Part shown: positions 1 to 3,904 of the stretch, piece after piece | How the letters are laid out: the number at the start of each line of letters is the position of its first letter | Numbering within the stretch: the stretch's first letter is position 1 | NCBI GenBank assembly: GCA_027064265.1 | Contig: JAMOQA010000603.1 | Location: 1 to 5,046 of the forward strand | Reading direction: 5' to 3' | DNA from: Acidobacteriota bacterium | Lineage (GTDB): Bacteria > Acidobacteriota > Polarisedimenticolia > J045 | Length of the DNA stretch: 5,046 bases | Program-made: the position numbers and the translations under genes | Notes under the pieces: generated by a model | Seen by the model: only the letters and a program-made list of their open reading frames with translations | What the model was told of the DNA's origin: nothing | The model's database searches: none

Positions 1-347
1 GCCGCCTCGTCGAGCACCTCGCCGACCGCCTCCAGGGTCAGTTCCCGGGACATCTTGAGCCCCATCGCGGTCGGCTTGACGGAGATGTTCGCGTCGAGCC
101 CCTCCTCGACGATCCGGCGGATCATCTCCTTGTAGGCATCGACGTAGGCCCGCACCTCGGCCTCGTTGAGGACGTCCTCGCCGAGGACGTCCATCGTCGC
201 CCGGCATCCCTTCCCGTTGAGGTCCCGCACGACCCGCAGGCCGTCGTCCAGGGTCGGTCCGGCGATGTAGTTCTTCGCGAAGACCCACACGAGGGGCTTC
301 GGGATCTTCGTCAGGATGGCGACGAGGGCCCGGTTCCTCCGGCTCAT
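1..347 (-). CDS. Proline dehydrogenase (single-domain PRODH), N-terminal part
   Basis: Proline dehydrogenase is an FAD-dependent TIM-barrel enzyme that oxidises L-proline to pyrroline-5-carboxylate, the first step of proline catabolism. It usually acts at the inner face of the membrane. The visible 115 residues begin MSRRNRALVA, so the usual long N-terminal DNA-binding region of PutA is absent, as in Thermus- and Bacillus-type monofunctional enzymes. Family hallmarks are YIAGPTLDDGL (27-37), TMDVLGEDV (51-59) and NISVKPTAMGL (87-97), where K91 corresponds to the active-site lysine of the usual SVKLTQxGL strand. The ATG overlaps the elbB stop (ATGA at 347-344), and GGGAG lies 7 nt upstream (359-355). 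The two genes are therefore probably one mRNA and translationally coupled. The gene is cut by the window edge, so the C-terminal FAD and proline-binding motifs cannot be checked. Family assignment is confident; whether a pyrroline-5-carboxylate dehydrogenase gene follows is not visible. Confidence 0.9.
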   Translation of the reverse strand, partial: MSRRNRALVAILTKIPKPLVWVFAKNYIAGPTLDDGLRVVRDLNGKGCRATMDVLGEDVLNEAEVRAYVDAYKEMIRRIVEEGLDANISVKPTAMGLKMSRELTLEAVGEVLDEA

Positions 348-1018
348 CCGGTCTCTCCCGGCGACCGCTCCTCGCGGGCGGCCGCACGCACGGGCGGCGA
401 CGCATCTCCCCCGCTCATCGCCGCGATCTCGTCCAGCAGGAGGTCGATCCCCCCGAGCACCCGTTCGAGCTCCGCGCCCGCTCCCATCGTCCCCGGCGTC
501 CAGGCCCACCCGGCGGCCCGGTCCGACCGGACCTCCCCCGGGGCCACGGCGAACGGGTCGAACGCGGGCTCCCCGAAGAGCGGACGAAGGAGCGCGTGGG
601 ACGTTCCCACGAGTCCCAGCGGAACGCCCCGGCCCCGGAGCCCCTCGAGGGTCGCCCGGTGTTCCTCCCGCAGCGTCGGCGCCCGGTCCGGCACCAGGAC
701 GTCCCGGAAGAACGTCTCGAGGACGCCGAGGCCGCCGGGCACCAGGAGAGCCCCCACGTCCCCGGCGTGCAGCGGATCGAACGGAAGGACGGCCCCCCCC
801 GCGATCCGGGCCGCCTCGGAGAGCCGGTCCCGGGGAGCCGCCCCCTCGTCCATCGCCGCCGTGGCGTGGTCGACGACCTTCTCCTGGGGCCCCGGCGGGG
901 CGAACCAGGCGACCCTCATCGCGCGCTGCCGGGCCGCGAGGGCGCAGAGCACCGCCTCCCGGGCGTCGGTGCCGTCCAGGGGACCGCAGCCGGTCAGGAC
1001 GATGCCGATCCGCAGCAC
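344..1018 (-). CDS. elbB: ElbB-like DJ-1/PfpI superfamily protein lacking the nucleophile Cys
   Basis: This 224-residue protein matches the ElbB/ES1 family (E. coli ElbB is 217 residues), a cytoplasmic class I amidotransferase-like branch of the DJ-1/PfpI superfamily described as a glyoxalase and historically linked to isoprenoid synthesis. Recognisable landmarks are IGIVLTGCGPLDG (4-16; ElbB IGVILSGCGVYDG), the conserved Glu of REAVL (E21), VVDHATA (48-54), RDRLSEAARI (63-72) and LLVPGGLG (91-98). The nucleophile elbow, PLGFMCIAPAML in E. coli, reads PLGLVGTSHALL (133-144), so Gly138 stands where the catalytic Cys belongs. The GTG start is chosen because GAGGAGG lies 7 nt upstream. An ATG further upstream (near 1084) would add an Arg/Pro-rich tail not seen in the family. 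It is the first gene of a unit with proline dehydrogenase, with a 4-nt overlap. A glyoxalase reaction is doubtful without the Cys; a binding or regulatory role is possible. Fold assignment is strong, function uncertain. Confidence 0.85.
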   Translation of the reverse strand: MLRIGIVLTGCGPLDGTDAREAVLCALAARQRAMRVAWFAPPGPQEKVVDHATAAMDEGAAPRDRLSEAARIAGGAVLPFDPLHAGDVGALLVPGGLGVLETFFRDVLVPDRAPTLREEHRATLEGLRGRGVPLGLVGTSHALLRPLFGEPAFDPFAVAPGEVRSDRAAGWAWTPGTMGAGAELERVLGGIDLLLDEIAAMSGGDASPPVRAAAREERSPGETG

Positions 1019-1025
1019 GGGGCGG

Positions 1026-1032
1026 CCTCCTC
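1026..1032 (-). promoter_or_regulatory. Ribosome binding site that fixes the elbB GTG start
   Basis: On the minus strand GAGGAGG is followed by 7 nt and then GTG at 1018. This is a near-ideal Shine-Dalgarno sequence. It favours the GTG over in-frame upstream ATG codons and puts the protein start exactly where ElbB homologues begin. Confidence 0.75.
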
Positions 1033-1058
1033 GGTGGGGACCACGCGGGGGCCGGGAG

Positions 1059-1126
1059 GCGCCCCGCCGGAGTGGGGGCATCATCGTCGCCGGGGCGCGG
1101 GAGACTGTCAACCTTCCGGGGCGCGG
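1059..1126. repeat. Repeated CGGGGCGC element in the divergent elbB/rimK promoter region
   Basis: CCGGGGCGCGG occurs twice as an exact 11-nt direct repeat (1090-1100 and 1116-1126; 26 bp start to start). An inverted copy, GCGCCCCG, lies at 1059-1066. The two direct copies bracket the TTGACA of the elbB promoter: one is inside the spacer and one is just upstream of the -35. The upstream copy also lies at about -35 to -25 relative to the predicted rimK start. This is a plausible operator arrangement for a regulator acting on both genes, but GC-rich sequence makes chance repeats more likely. Confidence 0.35.
1083..1111 (-). promoter_or_regulatory. Candidate sigma-70-type promoter for elbB-proline dehydrogenase
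   Basis: On the minus strand a perfect TTGACA (1111-1106) is followed, after 17 nt, by GACGAT (1088-1083), which matches 3 of 6 positions of TATAAT. Transcription would start near 1076, giving a leader of about 58 nt before the GTG. The -35 match and the spacing are good but the -10 is weak, which suggests dependence on an activator or only moderate strength. A direct-repeat element lies on each side of the -35 (see the repeat entry). This is inference from sequence only. Confidence 0.4.
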
Positions 1127-1138
1127 CCGAAGCGCGCC

Positions 1139-1144
1139 TATACT
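1139..1144 (+). promoter_or_regulatory. Candidate -10 element (TATACT) for leaderless rimK mRNA
   Basis: TATACT matches 5 of 6 bases of the -10 consensus and is a rare AT-rich island in this sequence. Only 6 nt separate it from the rimK ATG at 1151, so the expected start of transcription falls on or within a base or two of the start codon. No convincing Shine-Dalgarno sequence precedes the ATG, which fits a leaderless transcript. A -35 at standard spacing is not recognisable. Confidence 0.45.
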
Positions 1145-1150
1145 CGGGAC

Positions 1151-2092
1151 ATGGCCGATCCTGCCCGTCCTCGCCGCTCCCTGCGGATCGCGATCCTGTC
1201 CCGCGATCCGGCCAACCCGTCCACCCGGCGTCTCGGGCTCGTCGCCCTCGCCCGGGGCCACGAGGCCCGGGTCGTCGACCCCCACGCCTGCACCCTCCAC
1301 CTCGGCGGCGAGCGGCCCCGCATCGAGGTCGCGGGCGAACCCCTCGAGGCCCAGGACGCGGTGATCCCGCGGGTCGGCCCCCATTCCCAGGCGGGGGTCC
1401 TCGCGGTCCTCCGCCTCCTCGAGCAGGCGGGGACCTTCCCGGTGAACCCGGCGGCGGCCATCGCCCTCGCCCGGGACAAGCTGGCCTCCCTGCAGCTCCT
1501 CGCGGCGGCGGGGATCCCCGTCGTGCCCACCGTCGTCCCGGCGGGACCGGACGACGTCCCCCGGCTGGTGGAGGAGCTCGGGGGTCCCCCGGTCGTCCTG
1601 AAGATCGCCAGCGGCGCCCAGGGACGGGGCGTCGTCCTGGCCGAGTCCCTCGCGGCGGCCCGCTCGATCCTCGAGGGGTTCGCCGCCTGTGGCCACCGGG
1701 TGCTCCTCCAGCCCCGCCTCCCGGTAGACGGGGACGTCCGCCTGCTCGTCGTCGGGGAACGCACCGTCGCCGCGATGCGCCGCGTCGTCCCGCCCGGGGA
1801 CTTCCGGGCGAACCTTCACCGGGGCGGAACCGCCGAGGCGTTCCATCCCGACCCGGAGCTTGCCACCCTCGCCGCCCGCGCCGCGGGCCTCCTGGGGCTC
1901 CGGCTCGCCGGTGTCGACGTGCTCCTCGGGCCGGACGGCCCCCTGGTCCTCGAGGTGAACGCCTCCCCCGGGCTCGAGGGGATCGAGGCGGCCTCGGGGG
2001 TCAACGTGGCCGGCGCGGTGGTCCGATGGCTCGAGGATCGACTGGCGGGCGAAGACGATCCGCCCGTCAACGCATCCCAAGGTCCGGTATAA
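1151..2092 (+). CDS. rimK: RimK family alpha-L-glutamate ligase (ATP-grasp)
   Basis: RimK enzymes are cytoplasmic ATP-grasp ligases that add glutamate to the C-terminus of ribosomal protein S6 (E. coli) and can make poly-alpha-glutamate. This 313-residue protein aligns along its length with E. coli RimK (300 residues). Matching landmarks are LRIAILSRDP (11-20), DAVIPRVG (69-76), ALARDKLASLQLLAAAGI (105-122), the ATP-binding lysines K110 and K151, the Gly-rich loop SGAQGRG (154-160), DFRANLHRGG (217-226), AGVDVL (253-258) with D256, and LEVNASPGLEGIE (267-279) with the Mg ligands E268 and N270. At the usual adenine-binding hinge, E. coli VQEYI is replaced by LQPRL (186-190). The first ATG is used, giving about ten extra N-terminal residues before the conserved strand. 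It is divergent from elbB, with no rimB- or S6-like neighbour in view, so the protein substrate here is not established. Confidence 0.92.
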   Translation: MADPARPRRSLRIAILSRDPANPSTRRLGLVALARGHEARVVDPHACTLHLGGERPRIEVAGEPLEAQDAVIPRVGPHSQAGVLAVLRLLEQAGTFPVNPAAAIALARDKLASLQLLAAAGIPVVPTVVPAGPDDVPRLVEELGGPPVVLKIASGAQGRGVVLAESLAAARSILEGFAACGHRVLLQPRLPVDGDVRLLVVGERTVAAMRRVVPPGDFRANLHRGGTAEAFHPDPELATLAARAAGLLGLRLAGVDVLLGPDGPLVLEVNASPGLEGIEAASGVNVAGAVVRWLEDRLAGEDDPPVNASQGPV

Positions 2093-2093
2093 T
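2064..2093 (+). promoter_or_regulatory. Candidate promoter of the porin gene, overlapping the rimK stop
   Basis: A perfect TATAAT lies at 2088-2093, overlapping the rimK TAA (2090-2092). CCGTCA (2064-2069) stands 18 nt upstream and shares three positions with TTGACA. Transcription would start near 2100, giving a leader of about 85 nt before the porin ATG. A perfect -10 hexamer in such GC-rich DNA, placed exactly at a gene boundary, is unlikely to be chance. The weak -35 leaves the exact promoter class open. Confidence 0.6.
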
Positions 2094-2101
2094 GCGCCCG
2101 G

Positions 2102-2164
2102 CCCGGTCGGCGGGAAGCCGGCCGGGACGAGATGGAAACGGCCGCCCGGCGGGACGCCGGGCGG
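2102..2164 (+). promoter_or_regulatory. Two-hairpin structured leader of the porin mRNA
   Basis: Two strong stem-loops fill the predicted 5' UTR. The first pairs CCCGGTCGGC (2102-2111) with GCCGGCCGGG (2117-2126): 10 pairs including one G-U, with a 5-nt loop. The second pairs CCGCCCGGCG (2142-2151) perfectly with CGCCGGGCGG (2155-2164), with a 3-nt loop. An A-rich linker separates them. No U-tract follows either stem, so they are not intrinsic terminators. The first stem would begin within a few nucleotides of the predicted 5' end, an arrangement known to protect E. coli ompA mRNA from decay. I recognise no riboswitch class. The ribosome binding site GGAGGG (2171-2176) lies just outside the second stem and stays free. 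Confidence 0.5.
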
Positions 2165-2184
2165 GGAACTGGAGGGAGAACACG

Positions 2185-3432
2185 ATGCGTACCCGTTTCG
2201 CTGTCCTGATCGGCCTGCTCGCGCTCGCGGTGGGCCTCGCCATGCCGCTTCCCGCCCACGCGGACGACGGCACGTTCCTCGACGCCGTCCAGTCCGGCAA
2301 GGCGAACTTCGGCTTCCGCCTGCGCTGGGAGTCGGTGGACGACGACGCCTTCTCCGAGGACGGAGAGGCCCTCACCGTCCGCCTCAACCTGGGCTACCGG
2401 ACCGCCGAGTGGCGTGGTCTCTCGTTCTACGCCGAGGTCCAGTCGGTCCAGGACCTGGCCAAGGAGTACGACCACGACAACAAGGGCGCCGGTGAGCACT
2501 GGAACGGCGTCTCCGAGTACCCGGCGATCGCCGACCCCTCGATCACCGACTTCTACCAGGCCTACATGGACCTCAAGCTCGGCGAGGGGACGACCCTCCG
2601 CGCCGGCCGCCAGGAGATCAAGCTGGACAACGTCCGCTTCGTCGGCAACGTGGGGTGGCGCCAGTTCCACCAGTCGTTCGACGCGGTCCGGATCGACACC
2701 ACCGCGATCCCGAAGACGAAGCTGACCTACATCTACATCGGGAAGGTCCACCGGATCTTCGGCGACGGCCTGCCGATGGACTCCCACCTGCTGAACGCCT
2801 CCTGGAAGGTCACCGAGTCCAGCACCCTGCACGCCTACGTCTACCGCCTGGACTACGACCGCGAGGCCAACTGGGGGCTCTCCACGATGACCTACGGGGC
2901 CCGCTGGGACGGCAGCGTCGCCCTCGGCGGTGACTGGAAGGGCCTGTTCGACGTCGAGATCGCCAGGCAGTCCGACACCGGCGACAACCCGAACGACATC
3001 GACCAGTGGTACTACCGGGGCGTGATCGGCGCGAAGTACGACGCCTTCACGGCGAAGGTCGGCTACGAGCTCCTCGGCGGCGACGGCGAGGACGGCGTCT
3101 TCACCACCCCGCTCGCCACGCTCCACGCCTGGAACGGCTGGGCCGACATGTTCCTCAGCACCCCGGCGAACGCGGTGGACGAGTACTGGGGCCTCGAGGA
3201 CATGTTCGTCTCCGTCGGCTGGAAGAAGAACGCCTGGAACCTGCTGGCCGTCTGGCACGACTTCAGCGCCGACACCGGCGGTATCGACTACGGCACCGAG
3301 CTCGACCTGCTCTGCGCCTGGACCGCCCCGTGGAAGCAGGTGTTCGCGCTCAAGTACGCCTCGTTCAGCCACGACGGCGACTACTCCCGCGACGTCGACA
3401 AGCTCTGGGCCTACACCGCCTGGAAGTTCTGA
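2185..3432 (+). CDS. Outer-membrane beta-barrel porin, alginate-export family type
   Basis: The 415-residue product starts with a Sec signal peptide: basic MRTR, a hydrophobic core at about 5-20, and AHA|DD giving cleavage after A26. The mature part is rich in short aromatic, alternating beta segments and ends in Trp-Lys-Phe, the C-terminal Phe being the usual outer-membrane assembly signal. The region TTLRAGRQEIKLDNVRFVGN (136-155) followed by WRQFHQSFDAVRI (158-170) is typical of alginate-export (AlgE-like) family porins, which form outer-membrane channels for anionic or other small solutes. The actual substrate is not predictable. Acidic stretches (VDDDAFSEDG, 51-60; LGGDGEDG, 297-304) probably lie in loops. 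A strong ribosome binding site (GGAGGG, 8 nt spacer) supports the start. The gene has its own promoter, leader and terminator and so is likely monocistronic. Its codons lean to C-ending forms and use fewer GGG/CCC/CGG than neighbouring genes, as expected for an abundant protein. Without structural modelling, membership of a related porin family remains possible. Confidence 0.85.
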   Translation: MRTRFAVLIGLLALAVGLAMPLPAHADDGTFLDAVQSGKANFGFRLRWESVDDDAFSEDGEALTVRLNLGYRTAEWRGLSFYAEVQSVQDLAKEYDHDNKGAGEHWNGVSEYPAIADPSITDFYQAYMDLKLGEGTTLRAGRQEIKLDNVRFVGNVGWRQFHQSFDAVRIDTTAIPKTKLTYIYIGKVHRIFGDGLPMDSHLLNASWKVTESSTLHAYVYRLDYDREANWGLSTMTYGARWDGSVALGGDWKGLFDVEIARQSDTGDNPNDIDQWYYRGVIGAKYDAFTAKVGYELLGGDGEDGVFTTPLATLHAWNGWADMFLSTPANAVDEYWGLEDMFVSVGWKKNAWNLLAVWHDFSADTGGIDYGTELDLLCAWTAPWKQVFALKYASFSHDGDYSRDVDKLWAYTAWKF

Positions 3433-3455
3433 CGCGCGCACCGCGGCAAGCCACG

Positions 3456-3486
3456 AGGGGCGGCCCGTCACGGGCCGCCCTTCTTC
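3456..3486 (+). terminator. Rho-independent terminator of the porin gene
   Basis: GGGCGGCCCG (3458-3467), loop TCA, and CGGGCCGCCC (3471-3480) form a perfect 10-bp stem followed by TTCTTC, starting 25 nt after the stop codon. The opposite strand lacks a U-tract, so the element acts mainly on plus-strand transcription. Confidence 0.85.
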
Positions 3487-3508
3487 ATCTCCTTCCCGCG
3501 CTGAAAGG

Positions 3509-3530
3509 GCGCTGCCAGCCGGGGCGGCGC
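3509..3530. repeat. Stem-loop in the porin/hfq convergent gap
   Basis: GCGCTGCC (3509-3516) pairs with GGCGGCGC (3523-3530) through eight pairs, one of them G-U in plus-strand RNA, around a 6-nt loop. No U-tract follows on either strand. It sits between the porin terminator and the larger inverted repeat, and its role is unknown. Confidence 0.35.
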
Positions 3531-3532
3531 TC

Positions 3533-3597
3533 GGGGGCGGGGGCGGACCTCCGGCTCTCTCGCCGGCTCGACCAGCGGCGGTCCGCCCCCCGCCCCC
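3533..3597. repeat. Near-perfect long inverted repeat (17/18 nt arms) downstream of hfq and porin
   Basis: The left arm 3533-3549 (two runs of five G, ending CGGACC) is the reverse complement of the right arm 3580-3597 except for one extra C in the right arm. The 30-nt interior holds a second small hairpin, CCGGC (3551-3555) with GCCGG (3562-3566), so the whole could fold as a branched stem or cruciform. The G-runs on each strand could also support G-quadruplexes. It lies between convergent genes, 98 nt after the porin terminator starts and 95 nt past the hfq stop. It could stop or stabilise hfq-side transcripts, although no U-tract follows it on the minus strand. A transposon remnant or extragenic palindrome is another reading. 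The rest of 3487-3691 shows no gene. Confidence 0.6.
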
Positions 3598-3691
3598 TCC
3601 GCGCCCGTGCCGCCAGTCCCCGACGACCGGGGGAGACGGGTCGCTCCCGTTCCCTCGGGAAGCGCGGTGCAACGGGCACGGGGTCGGCTGG

Positions 3692-3904
3692 TCAGTCGCG
3701 GGCGGGACCGATGGTGGCGACGGCGTGCTTGAAGACGAGGTGCTCGGCGCCGTTGTGCTCGAGGAGGATCGTGAAGCGGTCGTAGGCGAGCACGCGCCCG
3801 ACGAGGCGCTTGCCCGAGACGAGCCAGACGGCGACCTTGCCTCCTTCCGCGCGAACCTGCGCGAGGAACCGGGCCTGGTGGTCCCGCTGGGTGGCGTCGC
3901 TCAT
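3692..3904 (-). CDS. hfq: RNA chaperone Hfq (divergent, short form)
   Basis: Hfq is a hexameric Sm-like RNA chaperone that pairs small RNAs with mRNAs. This 70-residue protein has only the Sm core, close in length to Bacillus Hfq (73) and without the long tail of E. coli Hfq (102). The Sm1 motif spans VAVWLVSGKRLVGRVLAYDRF (24-44) plus TILLE (45-49), and Sm2 is HLVFKHAVATI (55-65), a variant of the usual YKHAIS. Proximal-face residues corresponding to E. coli Q8, F42, K56 and H57 are kept (Q10, F44, K59, H60), but Q41 is Arg (R43). The distal-face positions Y25, K31 and Q33 become W27, R33 and V35. The rim RRER is RAEG (18-21). The ATG overlaps the miaA stop (ATGA at 3904-3901), the classic miaA-hfq order. 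The nearest GGAGGG is 16 nt away, too far for normal initiation, so coupling to miaA or a near-leaderless mRNA is likely. Confidence 0.92.
   Translation of the reverse strand: MSDATQRDHQARFLAQVRAEGGKVAVWLVSGKRLVGRVLAYDRFTILLEHNGAEHLVFKHAVATIGPARD

Noticed and set aside
793..800. Run of eight C (poly-G in the elbB sense strand) as a phase-variation tract.
   Set aside because: Eight-base homopolymers are expected occasionally at this GC content. The run encodes ordinary Gly/Gly/Ala codons in an intact frame, and nothing else suggests switching.
1019..2080. N-terminal extension of elbB through the rimK region on the minus strand.
   Set aside because: The extension is antisense to rimK and compositionally biased. 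The GTG at 1018 has an ideal ribosome binding site and matches the family start.
2102..2164. A riboswitch or a rimK terminator.
   Set aside because: Neither stem is followed by a U-tract, and I could not match conserved loops of any riboswitch class. Porin leaders are not typical riboswitch locations.
316..2184. A long open frame on the plus strand running into the porin gene from far upstream.
   Set aside because: The upstream part is almost entirely Pro/Arg/Gly/Ala-rich translation antisense to elbB and out of frame with rimK. The porin has a clear ribosome binding site and signal peptide at 2185.
1816..3672. A 618-codon open frame on the minus strand antisense to the porin and the end of rimK.
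   Set aside because: Its translation is low-complexity Val/Gly/Asp/Arg-rich with no recognisable domain, as expected for the mirror frame of a GC-rich gene. The plus-strand proteins match known families.
3650..3676. Short palindrome TTCCCTCGGGAA (3650-3661) and CCCGTT/AACGGG pairing as an hfq terminator.
   Set aside because: The stems are only 5-6 bp with a long loop and no U-tract on the minus strand, so this is not convincing as a terminator.
3433..3785. Continuation of an alternative plus-strand frame past the porin stop and across the intergenic gap.
   Set aside because: It crosses the terminator and the inverted repeat and is Arg/Pro-rich without any motif. No start site with a ribosome binding site was found in the gap.
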